A stretch of 64,000 bases of DNA, taken from contig NZ_JBGUAY010000001.1 of assembly GCF_041821025.1 (NCBI RefSeq), positions 124,001 through 188,000 on the forward strand, written 5' to 3'. Below the pieces are notes generated by a model, which did not search any database, was not told where the DNA came from, and worked only from the letters and a program-made list of their open reading frames with translations. The position numbers were made by a program, and so were the translations under genes. The stretch's first letter is position 1. Each line of letters starts with the position of its first letter. The DNA is from Egicoccus sp. AB-alg6-2. Its GTDB lineage: Bacteria > Actinomycetota > Nitriliruptoria > Nitriliruptorales > Nitriliruptoraceae. Shown piece after piece: positions 24,892-33,419 of this stretch.

Positions 24892-26363
24892 CCGCCGTCG
24901 ACGTCGGGACGATCCGGATGCGCCGTCCACCACGCGTCGAGCACGGCGAGCGCCTCGTCCTCGGTCATCGGCCCCCGTTCGAGCCGTTCCTCGAGCAGCA
25001 TCGCCCACGCCTGGCCGACGACGGGGCCGGGCCGGATGCCGAGGTGCTGCATGATCCGGTTGCCGTCGACCGGCGGCCGCATCGCGTCGAGTTCCTCCTG
25101 CTCGCGCAACTCGACGATGCGTTCCTCGAGGTCGTCCACCCGCCGTTGGATGCGGGCCGCCTTCTTCGGGTTGCCCGTCGTGACGTCGGCCCGGGTCAGC
25201 GCATTGAGTCGGTCGAGCAGGTCGCCGGCGTCACGCACGTAGCGCCGCACCGCCGCGTCGGTCCACCCCATCTTGTAGGTGTGGAACCGCAGGTGCATCC
25301 GCACCAGCTCGCTGACGGCCTTCGTGGTGTCCTTGTCGAACCGCAACTCGCGCATGCGGTGTCGCGTCATGCGGGCGCCGACGACGTCGTGGTGGTGGAA
25401 GCTCACGGTGCCGTCGCCGTGCAGCTCCTTGGTGTCGGGCTTGCCGATGTCGTGCAGCAACGCGGCGAACCTCAGCACGAAGTCGGGCCCGGACCGCTCG
25501 AGCGCCATCGCGTTCTCCACGACCGCGAGGGTGTGCGCATAGACGTCCTTGTGGCGATGCTGCGGGTCGTGGCACGCCTCGAGGAGCTCCAACTCGGGCA
25601 GTACGTGCCGCGCGAGCCCGGTCCGCACCAGCAGCTCGATGCCGGCGCGGGGCGCCGCGCCGGTCATCAGCTTCACGAGCTCGTCCCGGACGCGCTCGGC
25701 CGAGACGGTGGCGAGCTCGTCGGCCATCCGCGTCGCGGCCTCCACCGCCTCGGGCGCGGCCTCCGCGTCGAGCACCGCGGCGAAACGTGCCAGACGCACC
25801 ATCCGCAGCGGGTCGTCACCGAACGAGGTCGCGGGCTCGACGGGGGTGCGCAGCAGCCGACGGCGCAGGTCCCGCAGACCCCCGTGGGGATCCACGAACG
25901 CGAAGTCGGGTACCCGCACCGCCATCGCGTTGACGGTCAGGTCACGCCGCGCCAGGTCGGCCTCGATGTCGTCGCCGAACCGCACCTGCGGGTGACGCGA
26001 CCCCCGCCGGTAGGCATCACTGCGGTAGGTCGTGATCTCGATCTTGCGGGTCGGGCGGTCGTCCTGCTCACGCTGGCACGACACGGTGCCGAACTCCGCC
26101 CCGGTGAGCCAGACCGCCGTCGCCCACGGCCGCACGATGGCTTCGGTGGTGGCCGGTGGTGCCGAGGTGGCGAAGTCGAGGTCGACCTCGGCGAGCGCGC
26201 CGGGATCGCCACCGGCCAGGAGCGTGTCGCGCACCGTGCCACCGACGAGGTGCAGCTCGTGGCCCGCTGCGGCGAACCGTTCGCCGAGCTCGCGGGCCTC
26301 GGGGTGCACGTCGACGAGGCGCCCCAGTTGGGCCGCCTGCTCGCGGGTGAGATCATCGGACAC
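24888..26363 (-). CDS. CCA tRNA nucleotidyltransferase with HD domain
   Basis: A 491-residue class II enzyme that builds or repairs the 3' CCA of tRNA. The catalytic head has GGTVRD (residues 41-46) and the metal-binding pair in EVDLDF (D61, D63); the RRDLTVNAMA segment and the neck follow, then an HD domain (ALLHDIGKPDTK). Actinobacterial genomes usually carry such an enzyme near the origin beside a Nudix gene, as here (30532-31020). The closely related poly(A) polymerase cannot be fully separated by sequence alone, but CCA addition is the expected role. GTG start. Confidence 0.9.
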   Translation of the reverse strand: MSDDLTREQAAQLGRLVDVHPEARELGERFAAAGHELHLVGGTVRDTLLAGGDPGALAEVDLDFATSAPPATTEAIVRPWATAVWLTGAEFGTVSCQREQDDRPTRKIEITTYRSDAYRRGSRHPQVRFGDDIEADLARRDLTVNAMAVRVPDFAFVDPHGGLRDLRRRLLRTPVEPATSFGDDPLRMVRLARFAAVLDAEAAPEAVEAATRMADELATVSAERVRDELVKLMTGAAPRAGIELLVRTGLARHVLPELELLEACHDPQHRHKDVYAHTLAVVENAMALERSGPDFVLRFAALLHDIGKPDTKELHGDGTVSFHHHDVVGARMTRHRMRELRFDKDTTKAVSELVRMHLRFHTYKMGWTDAAVRRYVRDAGDLLDRLNALTRADVTTGNPKKAARIQRRVDDLEERIVELREQEELDAMRPPVDGNRIMQHLGIRPGPVVGQAWAMLLEERLERGPMTEDEALAVLDAWWTAHPDRPDVDGG

Positions 26364-26531
26364 GGTGGGAACGGCTCGTCGGCGGGGAACACGGGGTTGC
26401 GCAGGCTACGCGGCCCGGCGGCGGGCGACCCAGCCTGCGTCGCCGCATCGCATCGTGGCGAGGGCTGTCAGGCGGACCGACCAGTACGGTGCGGCCGCCA
26501 GGTCGCGACCTCGCCTGCCGACGGAGCACGC

Positions 26532-27125
26532 GTGCCGCACGAAGACGTCACCCCGCCCGGGAGCCCACGGCCGCCCGTCGACCCGCCGCGCCCGTCTCCC
26601 ACGCCGCACGCCGGTCCGGCCCCACGCGTCCCCATGGACGAGCGGGAACGTGCGCTCGACCCCCGCGTGGTGCAGGTGTGGCGTGCCGGCAACGGGCTCG
26701 CGGTACTGCTGCCGCTCGGCATCCCTGCGGTCGTCGCCCCGCTCGTCGTCGGACGCTGGGGGTTGGTGGCCACGGGCGTCGCCGTGCTCCTGTTCCTGCT
26801 GGCGGTCGCCTGGTGGCCCCGCGCCAAGTACCGGCGGTGGCGCTGGCGACTGACCGACCTCGCCCTCGAGCTGCACCACGGCGTCGTGGTGCACCGCCAC
26901 CAGGCCGTGCCCTACTTCCGGATCCAGCAGATCGACGTCATCCAGGGTCCTCTCGACCGCCTGCTCGGACTGGCCAGCCTGCAGGTCACGACCGCCTCGG
27001 CCTCCGGCAGCGCCGGCCTCCCCGGCATCGCGGCGGCCGACGCTCCCAAGGTCCGCATCGAGCTGCTCGCGCGGGCGGCGGCGGCGGTCGGCGAGCACGA
27101 AGGCGAGCTGCGCGATGCCGTCTGA
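26532..27125 (+). CDS. bPH2-domain membrane protein, YdbS-like
   Basis: A 197-residue protein. A Pro-rich N-terminus is followed by two membrane helices (residues about 53-95) and a bacterial PH-like domain (RWRWRLTDLALELHHGVV, then VPYFRIQQIDVIQGPLDR). The GTG at 26532 is preferred because GGAG lies six bases upstream; the in-frame ATG at 26634 lacks such a site. It overlaps the next gene by 11 bp and forms a YdbS-YdbT-like pair with it, inner-membrane proteins of poorly known role in envelope stress. It is divergent from the CCA gene. Confidence 0.8.
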   Translation: MPHEDVTPPGSPRPPVDPPRPSPTPHAGPAPRVPMDERERALDPRVVQVWRAGNGLAVLLPLGIPAVVAPLVVGRWGLVATGVAVLLFLLAVAWWPRAKYRRWRWRLTDLALELHHGVVVHRHQAVPYFRIQQIDVIQGPLDRLLGLASLQVTTASASGSAGLPGIAAADAPKVRIELLARAAAAVGEHEGELRDAV

Positions 27126-28812
27126 TCCGCCGTCACCGCCACCACCGCCTCCTGCAGTCCCCCCACCTCCACCGGCGGTACCCCCACCTCCACCGGGCGC
27201 GGCGTCGACGCGGGGTCACGCGACCGGCGACCGACCCGGCACGGACGTCGGCCGGTGGGTCCGGCCCAGGCGGCTGCATCCGGCGTCGGTTCTGCTCGGG
27301 GTGAACCTGCGCCAGTTGCTCCAGGTACTCGCCTTCCCCGTCATCGCCACCCTCGGCGCCGGCCGCCTGGTGAGCATCGGCGTGCTCGGCACCGCCGGGC
27401 TCGTCGGGCTCGGCTACCGCTATCTCGCGTGGCAGCGGTTCAGCTTCTCCTTCGACGGGGAGGTCCTGCGCGTGGAGGAGGGGGTGCTCAGCCGAAGCGC
27501 ACGGTCGCTGGACGTCGCCCGCGTCCAGCAGGTCGAGATCGACCGCGGCCCGGTGCAGCGCCTGCTCGGGCTCGCGGCCCTGCGGGTCGAGACGGCCGGG
27601 AGTTCCGCGGAGGTCGAGGTGGACCTGCGGGTGATCGAGGACGACGAAGCCGTCGCGCTGCGCGACGCCATCCGCGAGGGCAAGGCGCGCGTCAGCGGCA
27701 CGACCCGGGGCGCCGGATCGGACGACGTCGCGGGCGACGAGCCGGCCGTCCCCACGCAGCACGAGGTCCTGGCCGTTCCCTTGACGCACGTCGCTCTGGC
27801 CGCCGTGACGGGCGGGCGGCTGCTGTTCTTCCCGGCGGTCATCGCCGGTGCCCTGCAGTTCGCCGGCGAGGTGTTCAGCCAGTTCCTCGACGACGTGTTC
27901 GAGCGGCTCGTGGAGAACGGTGTCGGGGGCCGGCCCGGATGGGCGGACCTGACGCTGCAGGCCGGCCTGCTGCTGGCGGCGGCCGTCCTCGTGCTGGCGG
28001 TCGTCGCCGCCGTCGTGGTCGGCGTGTTGCAGGATGCCAACTTCCGCGTCACCCGTGTCGGTGACGACCTCCACATCAGCCGAGGACTGTTGGCGACGCG
28101 CGACTCGGTCGTGCCCCTGCGCCGCGTGCAACTGATCGAGATCCAGCGCAACTGGCTCCGGCGCCTGCTCGGCTACGCGACCGTCCGGATCCACTCGGCC
28201 GGTGGGTCCGGTGACGCCGACCGCCGCGTCACGGTGCCACTGCTCGCCGACGCTGCGGTCGACGCCTTCGTCGGCGCGGTCCTCCCCGGCGTACCGCGGG
28301 TCCCCGATCTGGTCGCGCATCCCTCGCAGGCGCGCCGCCGGGTCGTGTTCCGGTGGCTGCGCCCGCCGCTGGTGCTCGTCGCCCTGGTGTGGACGTGGAA
28401 CGAGGTCCCGTTCGTGCCGTTCGTGGCGCCGGGCTGGGCGCGTGTCGGCGTCGTGGTACTGCTCCCGCTCGCGGCGCTGCTCGGCATCGTCGAGCACCGA
28501 CACCTCGGCCATGCACTCACCGACCGGATCGTCGCCTCACGGCGGGGTGCGCTGTCGATCACGACCGGCATCGCTCCGGTGGTGAAGGTCCAGGCCGCGA
28601 GCCGCACCGCGAACTGGTTCCAGCGACGCCTGCGGCTGACGACCGTGCACGCCCACGTGGCCGGTCCCGGCGGGGACCTCGAGGTGCTCGACGCCGGCGA
28701 GGAGGCCGGGCGGAACCTGCACGTCGCGCTCGTCGCCCACGCGGCGGACCCGGTCCCGGTGGGCCCGACCGCCGAACGCGGGTCAGGCGGTGGCGAGGCC
28801 GAGCCCGCGTAG
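27115..28812 (+). CDS. multi-bPH2-domain membrane protein, YdbT-like
   Basis: A 565-residue protein with three bPH2 units, recognisable near residues 110-190 (FDGEVLRVEEGVL with ARVQQVEI), 310-380 (RVGDDLHISRG with LRRVQLIEIQ) and 470-545, separated by membrane-helix pairs. Residues 4-28 are almost pure proline in two repeated runs, an unusual cytoplasmic tail. Translation is coupled to the YdbS-like gene. The last 30 bp are antisense to the end of pilT. Function in the family is not settled. Confidence 0.8.
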   Translation: MPSDPPSPPPPPPAVPPPPPAVPPPPPGAASTRGHATGDRPGTDVGRWVRPRRLHPASVLLGVNLRQLLQVLAFPVIATLGAGRLVSIGVLGTAGLVGLGYRYLAWQRFSFSFDGEVLRVEEGVLSRSARSLDVARVQQVEIDRGPVQRLLGLAALRVETAGSSAEVEVDLRVIEDDEAVALRDAIREGKARVSGTTRGAGSDDVAGDEPAVPTQHEVLAVPLTHVALAAVTGGRLLFFPAVIAGALQFAGEVFSQFLDDVFERLVENGVGGRPGWADLTLQAGLLLAAAVLVLAVVAAVVVGVLQDANFRVTRVGDDLHISRGLLATRDSVVPLRRVQLIEIQRNWLRRLLGYATVRIHSAGGSGDADRRVTVPLLADAAVDAFVGAVLPGVPRVPDLVAHPSQARRRVVFRWLRPPLVLVALVWTWNEVPFVPFVAPGWARVGVVVLLPLAALLGIVEHRHLGHALTDRIVASRRGALSITTGIAPVVKVQAASRTANWFQRRLRLTTVHAHVAGPGGDLEVLDAGEEAGRNLHVALVAHAADPVPVGPTAERGSGGGEAEPA

Positions 28813-29865
28813 GGAGACGCGGAAGTCGTGCGGGTTCGTGGCGGCGGCCAACGCGTCCCGCAGCGACACCTCGCCGTCGGCGAACAGCTGCAGCAGGTGC
28901 TGGTCGAAGGTCTGCATGCCGTAGTACGCGCCCTCGGCGATCGCCTCCTCGAGGCGCGGCAGCTGGGCGGGATCCGTGACGAACTCGAAGATGCGCGAGG
29001 TCATCACCATCGTCTCGACCACCGCGATGCGCCCGCTCCCGCTGGCCCGCGGGACCAGCCGCTGGCAGACGATGCCCTTGAGCGAGTTGCCGAGCGACAG
29101 CCTCGCCTGGTGCTGCTGCTCCTTCGGGAACAGGTCGACGACGCGGTTGATGGTCTCGCGCGCATCGGTGGTGTGGAGGGTCGAGATCACGAGGTGGCCG
29201 GTCTCGGCGGCCTGCAGCGCCGCCGTGACCGTCTCGAGGTCGCGCATCTCGCCGATGAAGATGACGTCGGGGTCCTGGCGGGATACGGCCTTCATGCCGG
29301 TGACGAAGTCGGTCGTGTCCACGCCGATCTCGCGCTGATCGATGATCGCCAGCCGGTCCGCGTGGACCACCTCGATCGGGTCCTCCAGCGTCACGACGTG
29401 GCAGCGACGGTTGGCGTTGATGTGCCCGAGCATGGCGGCCGTCGTGGTCGTCTTGCCCGACCCGGTCGGGCCCGTGACCAGCACCAGTCCGCGATGCTCC
29501 TCGGCCAGCTTCCGCACCGCCGCCGGCAACCCGAGCGCGGAGAAGTCCGCCGAACCCGGCAGCACGCGCCGGCACACCAGGCCGACCGACCCCCGCTGCC
29601 GGAAGGCGTTGACGCGGAAGCGACCGAGCCCGGGGATGGCGTAGGCGAAGTCGGCCTCGCGCTCCTGGTCGAACACGGCGCGGACGCGGGCGTCCATCAT
29701 GTGCGCCGCCATCTGCAGGGTGTCGTCCGGCGACAGCTTCGGGAGCTGCGCGACGGGATGCAGCTCGCCGTCGACCCGGATGAAGGCGGGGCCGCCGGCC
29801 TTGAGGTGCAGGTCGGAGCCGCCTGCTTCGACCAGCAGACGCAGGTAGTCGTCGACGGTTGGCAC
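28783..29865 (-). CDS. pilT: PilT-type twitching-motility ATPase
   Basis: A 360-residue hexameric ATPase. The PAS-like N-terminal domain (MPTVDDYLRLLVEAGGSDLH) is followed by Walker A GPTGSGKT (132-139), the Asp box LEDPIEVVH, Walker B DVIFIGEMRD and the His box STLHTTDA. In type IV pili it powers pilus retraction. The C-terminal AIREGG-like motif of true PilT is represented by EAIAEGAYYGMQTFDQHLL. No other pilus gene is nearby in this window, so its partners must lie elsewhere. GTG start at 29865. Confidence 0.9.
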   Translation of the reverse strand: MPTVDDYLRLLVEAGGSDLHLKAGGPAFIRVDGELHPVAQLPKLSPDDTLQMAAHMMDARVRAVFDQEREADFAYAIPGLGRFRVNAFRQRGSVGLVCRRVLPGSADFSALGLPAAVRKLAEEHRGLVLVTGPTGSGKTTTTAAMLGHINANRRCHVVTLEDPIEVVHADRLAIIDQREIGVDTTDFVTGMKAVSRQDPDVIFIGEMRDLETVTAALQAAETGHLVISTLHTTDARETINRVVDLFPKEQQHQARLSLGNSLKGIVCQRLVPRASGSGRIAVVETMVMTSRIFEFVTDPAQLPRLEEAIAEGAYYGMQTFDQHLLQLFADGEVSLRDALAAATNPHDFRVSLRGLGLATA

Positions 29866-30014
29866 GACGGGTCGCCTTCGAGCGCGTGGACACGGGACGG
29901 GCGGCAGACGAGTGCCTCGCCGGATGATCGACCACCGCCGCGCCCGCCTTGAGCGTTGGGAGCCGGACGTGGCCGGTCATGCGCCCCGCGGACGCTACGA
30001 CGGGAGGTCGCGGG

Positions 30015-30470
30015 TCAGATCTCGACCAAAAGCGTCACGGGGCCGTCGTTGACGAGACCGACCTGCATGGCGGTCCGGAACCGGCCGGTGGCGACGTCCG
30101 CGCCGAGCTCACGCAGTCGATCGACGACGGTGTCGACCATCGGCTCGGCGTGCTCGGGTCGCGCCGCGGCCACGAACGAGGGGCGGCGGCCCTTGCGTGC
30201 ATCGCCGTACAGGGTGAACTGGCTCACCACGAGCACCCCCGCCCCGGTCTCGGCGGCACTGCGGTTCATGGCCCCGTCGGCGTCCTCGAAGATCCGCAGG
30301 TGCCACAGCTTGTCCGCGAGCCGGCGGGCCGTGTCGGCGTCGTCGTCGTGCGTGACGCCGAGCAGCACCAGCAGGCCCGCACCGATGCGGCCCACCTCCT
30401 CGACCGGTCCGCCCCGATCGGCGGCCGACGTCACCCACGCCTCGCTGACGCGCTGGACCAACGCCCGCAT
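30015..30470 (-). CDS. dtd: D-aminoacyl-tRNA deacylase
   Basis: A 151-residue Dtd that removes D-amino acids and glycine from mischarged tRNAs. Family signatures are MRALVQRVSEAWV, LLVLLGV, SQFTLYGDARKGRRPSF and the NDGPVT segment near the end, which lines the chiral-proofreading pocket. Length is normal. It is divergent from the Nudix gene, 61 bp away. Confidence 0.95.
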   Translation of the reverse strand: MRALVQRVSEAWVTSAADRGGPVEEVGRIGAGLLVLLGVTHDDDADTARRLADKLWHLRIFEDADGAMNRSAAETGAGVLVVSQFTLYGDARKGRRPSFVAAARPEHAEPMVDTVVDRLRELGADVATGRFRTAMQVGLVNDGPVTLLVEI

Positions 30471-30531
30471 GCTGTCTCCTGTGCCGTGCTGGAGCCGGCC
30501 GGCCCGAGTCGTTGCTCGCTACCCTCGATCC

Positions 30532-31020
30532 ATGCCCAGGTATCCGACGCGACACGCCACCTCGGCGGGTGGCGTGGTCTGCGACGACCGGCCAGACGGC
30601 CGGCGTTGGGTTCTGCTCATCGCAAGACGCAACGCGGCCGGCAAGCCGCAGTGGACGCTACCCAAGGGCGGCATCGAAGCGGGCGAGACCGACGAGGAGG
30701 CCGCGCTCCGCGAGGTGCGCGAGGAGACCGGGCACGGCGCCATCATCGGCCCACTGCTCGGCACCATCGACTACTGGTTCGTCTGGCGACCCGACCAGGT
30801 CCGCTACCACAAGTTCGTCCACTACTTCTTCATGTGGTGGGATGGTCAGGCCGCAGGTGCCCGCGACGACGAGGCGGAACACGTGGAATGGGTCCCGGCC
30901 GACATCGCCATCGTGCGTCTGGCCCACCGCAACGAGCGCAAGCTGGTCGAGAAGGCCGCCGCGACCACGCCGGCGCTGGTCCAGCCGGTCCGTTCGTTCG
31001 ATCTCGGGGCCGACCGGTGA
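30532..31020 (+). CDS. Nudix hydrolase
   Basis: A 162-residue Nudix protein. The Nudix box (GX5EX7REUXEEXGU) runs from GGIEAGE to REVREETG, with all metal-binding glutamates. Actinobacterial homologues at this position, between the CCA enzyme and DUF6049, hydrolyse nucleoside diphosphate derivatives; MutT1-like or Ap4A hydrolase activity is plausible but the substrate is not set by sequence. Its stop overlaps the start of the DUF6049 gene (GTGA). Confidence 0.88.
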   Translation: MPRYPTRHATSAGGVVCDDRPDGRRWVLLIARRNAAGKPQWTLPKGGIEAGETDEEAALREVREETGHGAIIGPLLGTIDYWFVWRPDQVRYHKFVHYFFMWWDGQAAGARDDEAEHVEWVPADIAIVRLAHRNERKLVEKAAATTPALVQPVRSFDLGADR

Positions 31021-33251
31021 GATTCCGGGAGGGCCGCGGCCGGCGCCCGCGGCCCCGTGTCGGTCGTTCACGGGCCGGTGCCCGGCGTACCGGTGCCGTG
31101 CTGGCCGTGGTCGGGTTGTGCCTCGCCGTCGCCGTTCCCGCGCCGGCCCAGACCGAGGAACCGACCGACGACCCGGTGTCCGAGACCGCGTCCGGGGCCG
31201 TGCGTCTCGTCATCTCGGAGCTGGTCGGCGTCCTGGGGCCGGGCACGGCGGTCGTGGACACCAGCGAGCTCGACCCGCGCATGCAGCCCCAGGCGGTCGA
31301 GGACCTCACGATCCGCGTCCTCGTCGAGAACGCCGCCCGGACCCCACTGGACCGGCTGCGGCTGGTGATCCAGCTGCACGCACCCGTCACCTCGCGCGCC
31401 GCGCTGCAGCGCGCCCTCGACGGCCGTCCCGACACCGACCCCCAGCAGGTCCTGTACGACGGGCTCCTGCGCGAGGGTGACGCCGTCGCCCCCGGCTCGA
31501 TCGCGGGGGTGTCGGCCCGGTTCGGGCCCGACGACGTCACGTGGGGCGGTGGCGGGGTCCACCCGCTGACCGTCGCCGTCCTGCGGGGGACCGAGGTGCT
31601 GGCGCAGGCGGACACCGCCGTGGTGTGGCTCGACCGGCCCGTCACCGAACCGCTGCTGACCAGTTTCGTGTGGCCCGTCGACGACCGCCCCTGGCGCGGC
31701 GCCAAGGGCAACTACCCGCTCAACGTCGATCAGCCCGTCGAACCGGGTGGCCGGCTCGACGTCCTGATGCGCACCCTCGAGCGCAATCCCGATGCCCCGG
31801 TCGTCCTCGCGCCGGCCGTGCACCTGCTGGAGGACCTGCGCGACCGCGCCGACGGCTTCACGGCGGTGGGGCGCCAGTCCGACGGTTCGGCCGAGACGCG
31901 CCAGGTCGATCCGGAGGACCCGCCCGCGGAACTGGCACGTGCCACGCTGCAGCGGTTGCGGGCGCTGGGCCGCGACGTGACCTTCGCGCCGGTGACCGGC
32001 ACCTACGCCGACGCCGACATCACGGGACTGACCCGGCACGGCGGTGAGCTGCGGAGCCTGGGCGCCGAGGCCGCCGTGGAGGGTCGCCGGCGCCTGGCCT
32101 CGCTGCTCGACCGGGCGCCGGACGCCGCCACCCACCTCGCGGGTGGTCCCCTGGCCCCCGAGGTGCTCGATCTGGTCCCCGGCGAGCAGATCCTGCTCCC
32201 GCCGAACGCGGTCGACACCGGGGCCGCGGACCCGTTCACGGCCCTCAACCAGCTGCGGTCAGCGTCGGGACGGCTGTTCACCGGCATCGTGGCCGACGGC
32301 CGGATCAGCGCCACGCTGGCGGCCCCGCCGTCGGGGAACGGGCCGGTCGCCGACGTGCAACGCATCGTCGCCGAGACCGCGCAACTGTGGTTCCAGAACC
32401 CCACGATCAGCGGGCGCAGCCTGCTCCTGCTGCCGCCCGACACGTGGGCACCGAGCGCCGAGTACGCCGACCGGCTCCTGCACCACCTCGACGACGCGTC
32501 CTGGCTGCTGCTGACCACGCCGAGCCAGCAGGCGGCGCTCGGACGCCGCAACGTCGACCCGCTGCAACTGGCCGAGACACCCACCGCGATGCTCGACCCC
32601 GTGTTCGCCGGCGGCCTCGAGGCCGCCGCCGTCGAGCTCGGTGCCGTCGGCAGCGCACTGCCAGAAGGCGCGAACACGATCGGCGGCCGACGACCGGCGG
32701 AACTGCGGGACGCGCTGCTGCGTGCCACGTCGAGGTGGTACCTCGACGGTGCCCGGGGCGAGGCCGAGGCCCTGGTCCGCGACGTGCACCGGACGGTCGA
32801 GGAGACCTTCGGTGACGTGGTCGTCGCCAGTGGCTCGCGGGTCACGCTGACCTCGGACACGGGGCAGATCCCGGTCACGTTGCAACGCACCCGCGGTGGA
32901 CCGATCGCCGTCCGGGTGGAAGTCGCTTCGCAGGGACGACTGCTGTGGCCGGACGGGCAGCGCTCGGAGACGATCGTGCTCAGTGAAGGCGCGGCGCAGA
33001 CGGTGTCGTTCCGGACGCAGGCGCTGTCGACGGGAACGTTCAGCGTCGCCGTCCGCGTCACCGACCCGACCGGCACCCACACGCTCGAACGGACCACCCT
33101 GTCCGTGCGGTCGGCGGCCATCTCGGGTCCGGCGCTGGCCGCCACGGGTGCGGCGGTGCTGCTGTTGCTGCTCGCCGGCGCCGTGCGGCGGCGGCGGCCA
33201 CCCCGGCCCCGGCTCGAGGTCGTCGATCCGGTGGACGCCCACCGCCGGTGA
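31017..33251 (+). CDS. DUF6049 family exported membrane protein
   Basis: A 744-residue protein. A basic start and a hydrophobic stretch (VLAVVGLCLAVAVPAPAQT) form a signal peptide; about 650 extracytoplasmic residues follow; and one helix near residues 705-725 anchors a short basic tail. This layout and position, after the Nudix gene, match the DUF6049 family of actinobacterial cell-envelope clusters. The GTG at 31017 overlaps the Nudix stop. Normally murJ (mviN) follows; here the kinase gene follows directly. Function unknown, with an envelope role likely. Confidence 0.82.
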   Translation: MRFREGRGRRPRPRVGRSRAGARRTGAVLAVVGLCLAVAVPAPAQTEEPTDDPVSETASGAVRLVISELVGVLGPGTAVVDTSELDPRMQPQAVEDLTIRVLVENAARTPLDRLRLVIQLHAPVTSRAALQRALDGRPDTDPQQVLYDGLLREGDAVAPGSIAGVSARFGPDDVTWGGGGVHPLTVAVLRGTEVLAQADTAVVWLDRPVTEPLLTSFVWPVDDRPWRGAKGNYPLNVDQPVEPGGRLDVLMRTLERNPDAPVVLAPAVHLLEDLRDRADGFTAVGRQSDGSAETRQVDPEDPPAELARATLQRLRALGRDVTFAPVTGTYADADITGLTRHGGELRSLGAEAAVEGRRRLASLLDRAPDAATHLAGGPLAPEVLDLVPGEQILLPPNAVDTGAADPFTALNQLRSASGRLFTGIVADGRISATLAAPPSGNGPVADVQRIVAETAQLWFQNPTISGRSLLLLPPDTWAPSAEYADRLLHHLDDASWLLLTTPSQQAALGRRNVDPLQLAETPTAMLDPVFAGGLEAAAVELGAVGSALPEGANTIGGRRPAELRDALLRATSRWYLDGARGEAEALVRDVHRTVEETFGDVVVASGSRVTLTSDTGQIPVTLQRTRGGPIAVRVEVASQGRLLWPDGQRSETIVLSEGAAQTVSFRTQALSTGTFSVAVRVTDPTGTHTLERTTLSVRSAAISGPALAATGAAVLLLLLAGAVRRRRPPRPRLEVVDPVDAHRR

Positions 33252-33269
33252 CGTGCGGATACCGCACGT
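33251..33269. terminator. palindrome ACGTGCGG-ATA-CCGCACGT after DUF6049
   Basis: An 8-bp perfect inverted repeat with a 3-base centre starts on the last base of the DUF6049 stop. A TTGACA hexamer follows at 33322-33327 without a clear -10 partner. The repeat could end transcription weakly or be a protein-binding site. Confidence 0.4.
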
Positions 33270-33419
33270 TACGGCCCACCTGTACGGGGTCATCGAGCGG
33301 CGACGCAATCGCAGCCGACGGTTGACACGGTGGCGCGTACAGTCCGGTCCCCACCAGTACGCGGTCGGCGACCGGTATCGACCCCGGCTGCCCTGGAACA
33401 GGTCCGTGGAGAAGGGTTC

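Noticed and set aside
33322-33343. TTGACA followed by TACAGT before the kinase gene as a promoter
   Set aside because: The spacer is only 10 bp, too short for a housekeeping promoter.
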